From NCBI RefSeq assembly GCF_001456025.1, contig NZ_LMTZ01000001.1, positions 186,001 through 250,000 on the forward strand: 64,000 bases of DNA. Reading direction: 5' to 3'. Made by a program: the position numbers and the translations under genes. The DNA is from Mastigocoleus testarum BC008 (GTDB taxonomy: Bacteria > Cyanobacteriota > Cyanobacteriia > Cyanobacteriales > Nostocaceae). The notes below the pieces were generated by a model that searched no databases, had not been told where the DNA came from, and saw nothing but the letters and a program-made list of their open reading frames with translations. Shown here piece after piece: positions 27,235 to 36,839 of this stretch; the first letter of the stretch is position 1, and every line of letters starts with the position of its first letter.

Positions 27235-27670
27235 TAGACTTATCCTGTTGTGATTTTTCTGGAGTGTTAGCTTGCTTGGGCGATAAGTTCTGCACCATCT
27301 GTGGGTTCTAAAGCATCGGACTTGAGACTTACATCCCCTTGTTCTTTTAAATTTTCTTGCTCGCTCTCAAGTGGACTTTCCTTAGAACGACTGTTCAAAA
27401 CAGATTTCAAAAAAACTGGTTCAGGAATTTCTTCAGGAATTTCTACAGGAATCTGCTGCTCTGGTGGAGTAAAGCCACGGGATGAGAATAAAGAAGACTT
27501 GGGTTTTGAACTATTCCCCCATGTTGACGACTTTCGTCTGACGAATTCTCCATCCACTTTTTTACTCCCACCAAATAAATTCCTGTTCTAACATACAGTA
27601 ATTCTGTTGGTATTAAGCATGAAGTTGCTTGCAAGTAAATGTGAATTTTGTTGAAAGGCTCGTAATTTGT
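27235..27670 (-). pseudogene. Broken 5' copy of the toxin gene with its upstream region
   Basis: Closely similar to 21880-22310: it repeats the toxin's upstream DNA and codons 1 to about 113. Two lesions are visible. The initiation codon reads AGG because ATTCAT became ATTCCT on the plus strand, and a four-base insertion (GCTTGCTTGGG for GCTTGGG) near 27275 shifts the frame after LIAQA. An internal ATG at 27557 would give only a 96-residue product. This is a pseudogene or a silent recombination donor. Confidence 0.85.
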
Positions 27671-27915
27671 AATTGTACTTAAGCGATCGCACCCTAGCTT
27701 TGAATCGTTTCCAGAATCTGATGCTGAGTCTCATCTAAAACTAGATAGATAAATGAGAAATTTATAAATAGGGCTGTTAAAGTCGAACCGGAAACTATTA
27801 AAGGCATTATCAATTTTTAAAATTTGATATTCCATAAATGAGGCATGATATCAGCGAAATCATCACAGTAATGAATGATGGTACTAATCGACTGTTTAGA
27901 ACTCACTAATAATAA

Positions 27916-30159
27916 TTAAACTTTAAATAGGCGCATTCCATTAAAAGTAACCAACAAGGAACTTCCCGTATCAGCTAAAACTGCAACCGCTAAACCCACA
28001 AAACCAAAACTTCCTAATAGCAAAAATAAAGCTTTCGTAATTAAAGAGAAAATAATATTTTGCTGGATAACTGAAACAGTCTTACGACTCAAACTAATTG
28101 CATAAGCAAGTCGTCTCAAATCATCTGCGACTAAAACTACATCTGCTGTCTCTAGTGCAATATCCGTACGACCTATCGCAAAACTTATGTCTGCAGATGC
28201 TAAAGCAGGAGCATCATTAATCCCATCTCCTACCATTCCTACAATTCCCTGTTCTTGTAATCTTTGTATTTCTAGAAGTTTATCTTTCGGTAGTAATTCG
28301 GCTCGATAGTCAAAAATTCCTAGTTGTTCTACCATCTGTTGAGCAACAGATTTAGAATCTCCCGTTAGTATCACTACTTCTTTTGGTCCTGCTGTCTCAA
28401 TTAACCTTACTGCTTCCCTTGCTTCCAAGCGCAAACCATCTGCTAAAGTAATGATGCCAATTAAGCCTCCCTTTGTCCCAACTAATACAGGAGTTTGACC
28501 GAGGTTGCTAATTTCAGCAAGAAGCGAACTCACCTCGGGAGGAATATTGGTAAATAAGCGACGATTACCCACCATGTAAAATTCTTGGTTGAGATGGGGT
28601 AACAAATGGTTTTTACCTAAAAGAGAAGCAACTTGAGGATCTTGAACGCCACAATCTAATTTATCGCTCAATTTTGCTTGAATACCTTTCCCTGGTATCG
28701 CAACAAATTCATGGGGTGTTTGCAAAGTTAATCCTTGTTTTTTGGCTTCAGCAATAATTGCTTTAGCTAGGGGATGTTCCGATCTCTGTTCTAAACTTGC
28801 AGCAATTTGCAGTATTGAGCTTCTTTCTTGTTCTCCCAAACTATAAATGTTTAGTACTTTTGGTAAACCTTCTGTCAGAGTACCAGTTTTGTCAAAAGCG
28901 AGAATATCAATTTTTCCTGCGGTTTCTAAACTGTTACCACCTTTAAATAAAATTCCTTTACGAGTAGCAGCACCAATAGCACTAACAATAGAAACAGGAG
29001 TAGAAATAACTAAAGCACAAGGACAAGCAATCACTAACAGTACTAAGGCATGATAAATCCAAACCTTCATATCCTGGGAAAAAAACACAGTAGGGATAAT
29101 TGCGATCGCTATAGCTAAAAGAATTACTAATGGTGTATAAATTGAGGCGAATTTGTCCACCCATTGTTGACTTCTGGCGCGACTTCCTTGAGCTTCTTCA
29201 ACCAAATGAATAATCCGTGCCATGGTGGTTTCATTTGATTTACGAGTGGTCTTAACTTCTAAGTATCCGGTTTGGTTCAAAGTTCCACCAAACACATCAT
29301 CACCAGCTTCTTTATCTACTGGAACTGATTCTCCTGTAATTGGGGATTGATCGACAGCACTAATTCCGTAAATAACCTTACCATCAAGAGCAATTCTTTG
29401 ACCCGGACGAACCGTAATAATTTCACCGACCTCAATACTGGAAATGGGAACATTTACTTCTTCATCACCACGTTTAATTGTTGCTATCGGTGGTGTTAAG
29501 TCCATTAAATCCCTAATTGCGTTGCGAGTACGTCCCAAGGTGAAGCTTTGTAGTGTTGTTCCTAAAGAAAATAGAAACACTACCATTGCTCCTTCCAAGA
29601 AATCCCCCAGCAAGCAAGCACCAACTCCAGAAATCATCATTAGTAGGTTGATATCAGCTCGACGGGATTTGAGTGAAATCAAACCTGCACGGGCGATCGG
29701 GAATCCCGCTAAAACTATTCCTATGCAGTAAAAGCTGGTTTGGATCCATGCAGATAACCCCATACTATGGGCAATAAATCCTAGGACTAAACCTGTTCCC
29801 GACAAAATCACCCTTTGTCCTCGGCGGGTTGTAAGCCAAAACTTCCAGGGACTAGACAGTGAATCTATTTTACTTTTTTGATTTTTTATCTTGGCTGATT
29901 CAGTTGTAGATGGAGAATTTTCTTTGCGAAAAATTGATTCAATTTGGTAACCCAAGGCTTCTACACGGCGAAAAATATCTTTTTGGGTAATTTTTTCTGG
30001 GTTGTAGGTCATATTAAGCTTACCGTTACCAAAATTGAGAGCAACCTCATTTACACCTGTTAGTTGATGTAAATTTGACTGAACTGTTTGAGCACAACTA
30101 GGACAATCCATCCCATGAACTCGTGCTTCTATAGCCTCAATCTTTGAAGCTTGCTGCAT
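27916..30159 (-). CDS. P1B-type heavy-metal ATPase, Zn/Cd/Pb class
   Basis: A 747-residue exporter from the ATG at 30159, which has GGAG about 11 bases upstream; a TTG 16 codons earlier also opens the frame. One N-terminal HMA domain carries GMDCPSC (residues 17-23). The membrane CPC motif is in ACPCALVIS (about 380), the phosphorylation site in DKTGTLTEG (about 423), SEHPLAKA is present, and the hinge is GDGINDAPALA. The last helix contains LADTGSSLLVTFNGMRL, the P1B-2 aspartate pattern of ZiaA/ZntA-like Zn/Cd pumps and not the copper pattern. It exports divalent metal across the cytoplasmic membrane. No ArsR/SmtB gene is adjacent. Confidence 0.92.
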   Translation of the reverse strand: MQQASKIEAIEARVHGMDCPSCAQTVQSNLHQLTGVNEVALNFGNGKLNMTYNPEKITQKDIFRRVEALGYQIESIFRKENSPSTTESAKIKNQKSKIDSLSSPWKFWLTTRRGQRVILSGTGLVLGFIAHSMGLSAWIQTSFYCIGIVLAGFPIARAGLISLKSRRADINLLMMISGVGACLLGDFLEGAMVVFLFSLGTTLQSFTLGRTRNAIRDLMDLTPPIATIKRGDEEVNVPISSIEVGEIITVRPGQRIALDGKVIYGISAVDQSPITGESVPVDKEAGDDVFGGTLNQTGYLEVKTTRKSNETTMARIIHLVEEAQGSRARSQQWVDKFASIYTPLVILLAIAIAIIPTVFFSQDMKVWIYHALVLLVIACPCALVISTPVSIVSAIGAATRKGILFKGGNSLETAGKIDILAFDKTGTLTEGLPKVLNIYSLGEQERSSILQIAASLEQRSEHPLAKAIIAEAKKQGLTLQTPHEFVAIPGKGIQAKLSDKLDCGVQDPQVASLLGKNHLLPHLNQEFYMVGNRRLFTNIPPEVSSLLAEISNLGQTPVLVGTKGGLIGIITLADGLRLEAREAVRLIETAGPKEVVILTGDSKSVAQQMVEQLGIFDYRAELLPKDKLLEIQRLQEQGIVGMVGDGINDAPALASADISFAIGRTDIALETADVVLVADDLRRLAYAISLSRKTVSVIQQNIIFSLITKALFLLLGSFGFVGLAVAVLADTGSSLLVTFNGMRLFKV

Positions 30160-30345
30160 ATAAATAAATTCTCCAGTTGAATCCAATAATACTTGCTTAA
30201 TAGCCAAACCTAAACCGAAAACCCGATCAAAAATTACTTGGATACAGCGTTAGCATCACAAAATTTTAACGCGAATACAGAAAAATATTAATATCATTAA
30301 TTACTCATATCATTCAATCGGTGAGATAACATTCAAAATAACAAG

Positions 30346-30363
30346 TGATAAAAACGATTATCA
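30346..30363. promoter_or_regulatory. Palindromic site upstream of the metal ATPase, Zur-like
   Basis: TGATAAAAACGATTATCA is an inverted repeat TGATAA-N6-TTATCA about 190 bp before the ATPase start. It resembles the TGATAA/TTATCA arms of cyanobacterial Zur sites but has a wider spacer. Zur normally represses uptake, while exporters are usually under SmtB/ZiaR-type repressors, so the regulator is uncertain. Confidence 0.4.
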
Positions 30364-30653
30364 TGTCGAATGCATTTAATGTTGTCAAAAATACATTATC
30401 TACTATGGAATTAACGGAGAGTTCAGATTTTTAAATTAAAATTTATTTTGAGGGTGAACACTGTATTTAAATTAGTATTCTAAGTTTTTTATTTATATAT
30501 AGTTTTTTGATTTTCGATTTTTGGTTTTTGGTACTGAGAGTGCTACAAAAGAATAAATTTAGACAATATGATTCCAGTCAAGAAAGGATTTAATCTATTA
30601 AGCAGTTTCCAAAAAATCGCCACGCCAGTATAATCACTCGAAGTGATGAGCCG

Positions 30654-30749
30654 TTAGTCATATTCGTTTATTTTTATTGCTAAAGTAGATTTGCTAGAAC
30701 CAGCACAACCCATCATAATAGCCACTCTCTTTGTCGGCTGGTACTTCAT
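30654..30749 (-). pseudogene. Relic of a P-loop kinase/ATPase gene
   Basis: A 31-codon frame from ATG to TAA reading RVAIMMGCAGSSKSTLA with a Walker A-like GxxGxxKST motif close to its start, as in small P-loop kinases. It ends after NEYD, far too short for such an enzyme. Probably the 5' remnant of a deleted gene. Confidence 0.5.
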
Positions 30750-30945
30750 TTAATAGGTGATTGACAGTAGTTGATTCTTAGGTCTTTTTGAAGATTTTCG
30801 TAAGGTATTTCGGGGTTAAAGTTTTTCGGAATTAAAATGTAAGTTATAAAGTAGCTCAATATCAAAGCTATAAGTTTCTATAATATCTACTTTCTAGTCG
30901 AATAACACTTGCAGTTGACTAATATTTCATCCCTGGAGAAAACAT

Positions 30946-31152
30946 ATGCAATCTGAAGATAAATTTGCTTTACTAATCATTGGTCTTCCCATCGCAGGGT
31001 TACTCTATTCTGGATTAGGAATAGCTTTAATGGTAAATAGCTCTACCGTAAGACATTATCCTTTAATTTCTGGAGGAATCTTTGTTCTAATTCCGTTTCT
31101 TACTGCTGTATTTCTTTGGACTCGAGCTTCTGCTAAAGCCTACAAAAAATAG
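30946..31152 (+). CDS. Small two-helix membrane protein (68 aa)
   Basis: Starts at an ATG with CTGGAGAA nine bases upstream. Two hydrophobic segments, FALLIIGLPIAGLLYSGLGI and FVLIPFLTAVFLW, are joined by a short polar loop; the C-terminus is basic (AYKK). No family recognised. It stands alone between long spacers. The good ribosome binding site and coherent topology support a real gene. Confidence 0.6.
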   Translation: MQSEDKFALLIIGLPIAGLLYSGLGIALMVNSSTVRHYPLISGGIFVLIPFLTAVFLWTRASAKAYKK

Positions 31153-32057
31153 AGTTTTTGTTTTCCTGCACTGTCAATTATCGTAGTGTTTTCATATAGC
31201 ACTACGTACAGTTGCATTGCAAAAATAGGATTAAAATATTGAAAGTATAAAATTCCTTATTTAAAATTTATTTTTTAAGCAGCAATTCCAAACAAATAAT
31301 TAATAAATTTTATTTGACCCAAGATATTTCTTTTTTTAATTCCCTTCACCTTACAGCAGCCACTATACCTGCATCACAATTACAACTCACTCAAGGTTAC
31401 ATCACTATCTCTAATTCTTGTCACACAACCTTTTTATATATAGTAATCCTGATTGAAATGTGAGAAAACACATAAAGAATAAAGACGTATGTACAAGGGT
31501 TTCAGCGATTTTATTTTTCATGAATGATTTCGGATTGCTATATCTATTTTGCAACGTTAAAGCGTCGCCACTTCAGTGGTGAAAAATATACTTTTTTTTG
31601 GTAATCGCGCGTATCAATATATACTTTTGTCTTGGTAAAAATTTATTGTTCCTCTTTCTAAAATAACGAACCTTTTCAGTAAACCCTAATTATGGGATTT
31701 TACTAATCAACTTCTCAGGAAAATCTCATTTATTTATCAAGTATTTCTCAGATTACTAAGCCAAATTAAAGACAATTAAACTTTTTAAGAAAATAACTCA
31801 AAGAAAATTAATGCGTCATGTTACTTCTGTTTTTGGTAAAAATATTTTCGCAGCTTACTAATAAACCACAGGTGGTTTAGAACATTCTAAATATTTTATA
31901 CGGAGATAAGTCGCATCATCTGAGATGTGCTTTTAGTCCTATAGTTCACATATTCGCTATAGATTTAATACATATGACTCTTACAATATTTGATTGTCAT
32001 GAGACTTTTTAGTGAAATAACTAATACCTAATAAAAGCACTGTAAGACAGCAAGCAC
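31153..32057. other. Intergenic region, about 900 bp
   Basis: AT-rich DNA with no credible gene on either strand. A short imperfect palindrome CGCCACTTCAGTGGTG lies near 31565. The last 200 bp should contain the promoter of the anion transporter gene. Confidence 0.5.
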
Positions 32058-33848
32058 ATGACAATACTCCTTACACTCGCCATTGTTGTCTTGGCATTAA
32101 TTTTATTTGTTGCGGAATGGTTACCATCAGACATCGTTGCTATTATTACTACACTACTTCTAACAATTTTTGGTTTAGTAACCCCTGAAGAAAGTATAAG
32201 TGGTTTCAGCAACTCTGCTACTATTACTGTGATGGCAATGTTTATTCTTAGTGCTGGAATCGGACGCACCGGAGCCATTCAAATTGTTAGCGAACTCTTA
32301 CTAAGGTGGGGTGGTAAACGTCCCAGTCAACAAATTTTTACTTTGGGGCTGATAGTGGGTCCAACAACAGCATTTATTAACAATACTGCCGTTGTTGCCG
32401 TATTCTTACCTATTGTTGAAGAATGGTGTAGAAGACAAAGGATTTCAGTCTCTAAGTTATTAATTCCGTTATCATTTGCTGCTATTTTGGGTGGTATGAT
32501 CACGGCGATCGGAACTTCTACGAATGTTTTAGCGAGTGGTTTAGCTCAGCAACTAGGATATAGATCGTTCAACTTATTCGAGTTTACTAAGTTGGGGTTA
32601 GTCACATTTACTGTTGGTCTGATTTATTTAGCCCTTGTAGCACCTCGACTATTACCAAACCGTAAAAAACATACTGATGAGATTTTCAACCAAAAACAGG
32701 GTATAAAGGATTATGTTAGTGAAATTTTAATCCCACCTGGTTCTAGTTTAGTGGGAGAAACCTTAAATTCCAGTATTCTCAAACATAAACTTGATGTAGA
32801 TGTATTAGAAATTATTGCCGATGATACCCATCTCAGTCAGCCTTTAGAAAATAAAAAACTACAAGCCTGTTCAGTACTTTTAGTTAGGAGTAGTCGAGAA
32901 GATTTACTGAAGATTAAAGATGAAGAGGGTATAGAAATTCTGCCCGAATTTATCCGAAATAAAAAGTTTTTACAGACACAACTGACCTCGGAAGATGAAG
33001 GTATAGCAGAAATTCTAATTACTTCTAATTCCAACCTTATTGGTTCGACTGTTAAAGAAATTAATTTTCGTCAACGCTATAACGTTACAGTATTAGCAGT
33101 CCATCGTGGAGAAGAAACTACTCGAGAGCGTCTCACCCAAATCCGATTAAAGTTTGGTGATGTCCTCTTGGTACAAGGTCCAAAACCAAGTCTTTTGGGT
33201 TTGCAAATCAATCGAAACTTATTGGTTCTGACCCAGCGAAATTTGGAAACACTCAGACGTGATAAAGCCTCCATAGCAATTGGTATTGGTTTAGGAGTTG
33301 TTGTTGTAGCCGCATTTAATTGGTTACCTATTCTTATTAGTTCTCTGGTTGGTGTGGTATTGATGGTTTTAACAGGTTGTCTCAAACCCAGAGAAATATA
33401 TGATGCAGTACGTTGGGACATTATCTTTCTGCTTGCTGGGTTAATACCCTTGGGTATCGCAATGGATCGCTCTGGTGCGACCCAATGGTTAGCGAATAAT
33501 CTAGTTGCAATTGGGGGAAATCTTTCGGGTTACTGGATACTGACATTTTTCTTTATCATTACTTCTATCCTCACGGAAATGATTTCCAATAACGCCGCAG
33601 TAGTTTTAATGTTACCCATTGCAGCTAATGTTGCAGAAAAACTAAGCTTCAATCCTTTTGCTTTTATGCTCGCTGTTGTTTTTGCAGCATCTAACAGCTT
33701 TATCACACCAATTGGTTATCAAACCAACACAATGGTTTACGGAGCAGGTGGATATAAATTTACTGATTTCATGCGTGTTGGAACCCCACTAAACCTATTA
33801 ATGACAGTAGTTGTACCACCATTGATTATCTTCTTCTACGGTTTGTAA
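32058..33848 (+). CDS. SLC13/DASS-type anion transporter with two RCK_C domains
   Basis: A 596-residue membrane protein in two membrane halves with a cytoplasmic insert between them. The N-half has FINNTAVVAVFLPIV and AIGTSTNVLASGL, and the C-half has ISNNAAVVLMLPIAANVA and ITPIGYQTNTMVYGAGGY, the repeated substrate and sodium motifs (N-T-A/SNN) of the divalent anion:sodium symporter family. Residues about 215-380 hold two TrkA-C/RCK_C domains (LIPPGSSLVGETL..., ITSNSNLIGSTVKEI...). This architecture is common among bacterial SLT-like sulfate transporters. Lying 343 bp ahead of ATP sulfurylase, sulfate uptake is the likely role. Confidence 0.88.
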   Translation: MTILLTLAIVVLALILFVAEWLPSDIVAIITTLLLTIFGLVTPEESISGFSNSATITVMAMFILSAGIGRTGAIQIVSELLLRWGGKRPSQQIFTLGLIVGPTTAFINNTAVVAVFLPIVEEWCRRQRISVSKLLIPLSFAAILGGMITAIGTSTNVLASGLAQQLGYRSFNLFEFTKLGLVTFTVGLIYLALVAPRLLPNRKKHTDEIFNQKQGIKDYVSEILIPPGSSLVGETLNSSILKHKLDVDVLEIIADDTHLSQPLENKKLQACSVLLVRSSREDLLKIKDEEGIEILPEFIRNKKFLQTQLTSEDEGIAEILITSNSNLIGSTVKEINFRQRYNVTVLAVHRGEETTRERLTQIRLKFGDVLLVQGPKPSLLGLQINRNLLVLTQRNLETLRRDKASIAIGIGLGVVVVAAFNWLPILISSLVGVVLMVLTGCLKPREIYDAVRWDIIFLLAGLIPLGIAMDRSGATQWLANNLVAIGGNLSGYWILTFFFIITSILTEMISNNAAVVLMLPIAANVAEKLSFNPFAFMLAVVFAASNSFITPIGYQTNTMVYGAGGYKFTDFMRVGTPLNLLMTVVVPPLIIFFYGL

Positions 33849-34191
33849 AAGGGTTTGCGATATCGTAACTCTTGATTTGAATTCTTGACTCATATTTTCT
33901 ATTCAAATTCTGCACTTGCACAAATCTATGTTCTATCAAACAATTTTCAATTTAATTAATCGTTCTCCTCCTGTTTTGATTCCTTCACATACGGTTAACT
34001 TAATCTCTAGAAGAGATTAGACCAAATCCAATTTTTAAAACCCCTTTATATTTTTTGGGATTTCCCCCCATACTTCCCACACCTCCCACACTTCCCTCTC
34101 TCATTCTTAAAAGGGGTAATTAGCCCGGACTTAGTATTAAACCTCTCACCTCTCAGTTAAAATTTTTGAACTCAATAGTAGGAGTAATAAC
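33849..34191. other. Intergenic region, 343 bp
   Basis: Contains a pyrimidine-rich tract with TTCCCACACC-type tandem units at about 34070-34105, and the upstream DNA of sat. No gene seen. Confidence 0.5.
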
Positions 34192-35367
34192 ATGTCTCAA
34201 ATCGAAGCTTTAATTCAACCCCACGGTGGTAAGCTTATTAATTGCCGCTTGCAAGGAGAAGCAAGAGAAGAAACTCTGTCGAGAGCAAAAAAATTACCAA
34301 TTCTTACCCTCTCTACACGCAATCTTGCTGACCTAGAGTGTATCGCTACAGGAGTTTATAGCCCTTTAAATGGCTTTGTTGAAGAAGAGGAATATAATTC
34401 CATTGTTAAAGATATGCGCTTAAGTAATGGTTTAGCATGGAGTATTCCTGTTACTTTGCAAATTCCTGAATCTGTAGCAGATAAATACAAATTAAATTCT
34501 GAAATTGCTTTAGCTCATCCCAATGGAGATATACTTGCAGTGATGAATGTTACTAGCAAGTTCAAGCCCGACCAAAATTTTGAAGCACGGCAAATTTATC
34601 GGACTAATGACAATGCACATCCCGGCGTACGAGCTATGTTCAAGGAAGGGGAAATTTACCTTGGAGGTCCAATTCAACTAATCCAAGCAATTCCTCAGAT
34701 GGATTTTCTAAATTATCGTCTTATTCCAGAAGACACTAGAGCAGAGTTTGCAAAACGTGAATGGAATAGTGTCGTAGCATTTCAAACTAGAAATCCTATC
34801 CACCGCGCCCATGAATACATCACCAAAATTGCTCTAGAGGTTGTTGATGGATTGTTCATTAATCCCTTGGTCGGTCAAACAAAATCTGATGACATTCCAG
34901 CTCGGGTACGGATGCAATGTTATCAGGTTCTAATGGAAAAATATTATCCACAAAACCGCGTATTCTTGGGTGTATTCCCCGCAGCTATGCGCTATGCAGG
35001 ACCTAGAGAAGCAATTATGCACGCGATCGCTCGTCAGAACTACGGTTGTACCCACTTTATCATTGGACGCGACCATGCAGGAGTTGGTGACTACTATGGT
35101 ACTTACGATGCACAGCACATATTTGATGAATTTACCCAAGATGAATTAAATATTACTCCTTTAAAATTTGAACATGCTTTCTATTGCACTCGTACCCAGT
35201 CAATGGCTACAGCCAAAACCAGTCCTAGCACAAAGGGAGAAAGGATACACCTATCTGGAACAAAAGTACGGGAAATGTTGAGAAATGGTCAAACCCCACC
35301 ACCAGAATTTTCTCGTCCAGAGGTTGCAGAAATTTTAGTTTCTTCAATGAAGCTAGCCACAGTTTAA
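34192..35367 (+). CDS. sat: Sulfate adenylyltransferase (ATP sulfurylase)
   Basis: A 391-residue enzyme that makes adenosine 5'-phosphosulfate (APS) from ATP and sulfate, the first step of sulfate assimilation. It contains the nucleotide-binding FQTRNPIHRAHEY (about residue 200) and GRDHAGVGDYYGTYDAQ (about residue 293), with the basic residues of the active site. Length fits the homo-oligomeric bacterial Sat type without a kinase domain. A GTAGGAG site precedes the ATG. It is followed by cysH after 89 bp, giving a clear two-step pathway unit. Confidence 0.95.
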   Translation: MSQIEALIQPHGGKLINCRLQGEAREETLSRAKKLPILTLSTRNLADLECIATGVYSPLNGFVEEEEYNSIVKDMRLSNGLAWSIPVTLQIPESVADKYKLNSEIALAHPNGDILAVMNVTSKFKPDQNFEARQIYRTNDNAHPGVRAMFKEGEIYLGGPIQLIQAIPQMDFLNYRLIPEDTRAEFAKREWNSVVAFQTRNPIHRAHEYITKIALEVVDGLFINPLVGQTKSDDIPARVRMQCYQVLMEKYYPQNRVFLGVFPAAMRYAGPREAIMHAIARQNYGCTHFIIGRDHAGVGDYYGTYDAQHIFDEFTQDELNITPLKFEHAFYCTRTQSMATAKTSPSTKGERIHLSGTKVREMLRNGQTPPPEFSRPEVAEILVSSMKLATV

Positions 35368-35456
35368 TTTTACTCGCCCATGTATGGGGTGCATCTCAAT
35401 ACCTGTAGGTAAGAAATCAAACAACAAAATCTATTCCTAAAAAAGAGAGGAGAATC

Positions 35457-36212
35457 ATGAGTTTAGCTGATACTATTTCTATCATCGAATCAGACATTAC
35501 CCAATTACAATCCGAATACTCACAGAAAAGTCCTCAAGATATTCTTGCATTTGCTCTCAAGCAGTTCGATAACATTACTATTTCCTTTAGCGGTGCAGAA
35601 GATGTAGTGTTGATAGATATGGCATCAAAAATCAAAAGAGATATTCAAGTATTCTCAATTGATACGGGTCGTTTACATCCCGAAACCTACCGATTTATTG
35701 ATCGAGTTAGAAAACAATATCGAATAAAGATAGATGTAATTTCCCCTAATACTGCGGAAGTTGAAGCATTAGTTAAAGAAAAGGGATTATTTAGTTTTTA
35801 TGAGGACGGTCACAAAGAATGTTGTGCAATTCGGAAAGTTAAGCCACTACGTCGTAAACTTGCAACCATCGATGCTTGGATTACTGGACAGCGTAAAGAC
35901 CAAAACCCTGCAACCAGAAATAGTGTTCCGGTAATTCAAGTAGATACTGCTTTCTCTACAGAGGAGAAGACATTAATTAAATTCAATCCCCTTGCAAATT
36001 GGACTTCTGCTCAAGTGTGGGAATATATCCGGAAAAATAACGTTCCCTACAATAAACTACACAATCAAGGTTTTATTAGTATTGGTTGCGAACCTTGTAC
36101 CAGAGCAGTTTTACCCAATCAACACGAGCGTCTCGGTCGTTGGTGGTGGGAAGAAGCTGCTGATAAGGAGTGTGGTTTCCACGAAATAAATTTGACTCAA
36201 AATAATGCTTAG
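35457..36212 (+). CDS. cysH: APS/PAPS reductase with iron-sulfur cluster cysteines
   Basis: A 251-residue reductase releasing sulfite from APS or [17 protein letters not shown] is the phosphate-binding loop; the cysteine pairs HKECCAIRK (about residues 122-123) and IGCEPC (about 211-214) would bind a [4Fe-4S] cluster; the catalytic cysteine is in the C-terminal KECGFHE. The CC and CxxC pairs are the signature of assimilatory APS reductases; PAPS-only CysH enzymes lack them. AGAGAGGAG precedes the ATG. Gene order sat-cysH supports direct use of APS, and no APS kinase gene is in the window. Confidence 0.92.
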   Translation: MSLADTISIIESDITQLQSEYSQKSPQDILAFALKQFDNITISFSGAEDVVLIDMASKIKRDIQVFSIDTGRLHPETYRFIDRVRKQYRIKIDVISPNTAEVEALVKEKGLFSFYEDGHKECCAIRKVKPLRRKLATIDAWITGQRKDQNPATRNSVPVIQVDTAFSTEEKTLIKFNPLANWTSAQVWEYIRKNNVPYNKLHNQGFISIGCEPCTRAVLPNQHERLGRWWWEEAADKECGFHEINLTQNNA

Positions 36213-36256
36213 CTTGCTTCAAGAGACTACCAATCAAACAATAAATAAATAACTTT

Positions 36257-36283
36257 TAGAGACGTAGCACTGCTATGTCTCTA
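36257..36283. terminator. Hairpin after cysH
   Basis: TAGAGACGTAGCA pairs with TGCTATGTCTCTA with one mismatch around a minimal loop, 45 bp after the cysH stop codon. It shares its TAGAGACG/TGTCTCTA arms with hairpins at 10037 and 48756. It may act as a terminator or be a repeat element; no strong T run follows. Confidence 0.5.
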
Positions 36284-36382
36284 CAAAGGAATCTGATTCC
36301 TAATTGTAATTATAAGTATTTCAAATTCATCTCGATTTATCTCAAATTCATCTCCAAACTACTTCAAAAGTATCTCAAAATT

Positions 36383-36721
36383 ATGGTTATTAAATTAGTT
36401 CAAAAAATTAAATTAGATGGTAATCCCTGTCGTAAATCTGCAAAAATTTTAAACAGCCTGCATGAATTAAATTTAATAGACAAAATAGATGCAATTATCT
36501 CAGCAGATGAGCGTAATCCACATAATAATGAAGGATTTATTTTAGCTAGTCAATATCAAGTATCATCTGCACCTTTTTTTATTGTTGAGAATGATGAAGG
36601 CGAACCAAAGATTTATACCGCATATTATCGCTTCATGAAAGATATTTTCAATATCTCAATTCCTGAGAAGGAAGAAATCTCAGAAATTATGGCTCAAAAT
36701 CCAGAGTTAGATTATATCTAA
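36383..36721 (+). CDS. Small thioredoxin-like protein of the sulfur cluster (112 aa)
   Basis: The start is placed at ATG 36383 (MVIKLVQKI). The frame opens earlier at 36275, but those codons come from the hairpin and a repetitive CAAATTCATCTC-type stretch. The fold pattern looks thioredoxin-like: a strand, then GNPCRKSAKIL with a single cysteine at the helix start, and a later SAPFFIVEN with the cis-proline-like position. Only one cysteine is at the active site, so it would work as a monothiol or have a structural role. It lies between cysH and the YeiH gene, so a role in sulfur transfer or redox is plausible but inferred. Confidence 0.65.
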   Translation: MVIKLVQKIKLDGNPCRKSAKILNSLHELNLIDKIDAIISADERNPHNNEGFILASQYQVSSAPFFIVENDEGEPKIYTAYYRFMKDIFNISIPEKEEISEIMAQNPELDYI

Positions 36722-36839
36722 GCTTAATTGAGACGTTAAATAATATATTGACTCGAATAATATATTAAGTCTCTATATATTTAAAGCAAAAAAATATCCA
36801 AATTGAAATGATTAATAGCATTTACTTATAACCTTCATA

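Larger units (their letters stand above)
30160..30945. other. Intergenic region, about 790 bp
   Basis: Holds the probable promoter of the P1B ATPase with a palindromic operator-like site (30346-30363) and, near 30654-30749, a relic of a P-loop protein. The rest is AT-rich with nothing recognised. Confidence 0.5.
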
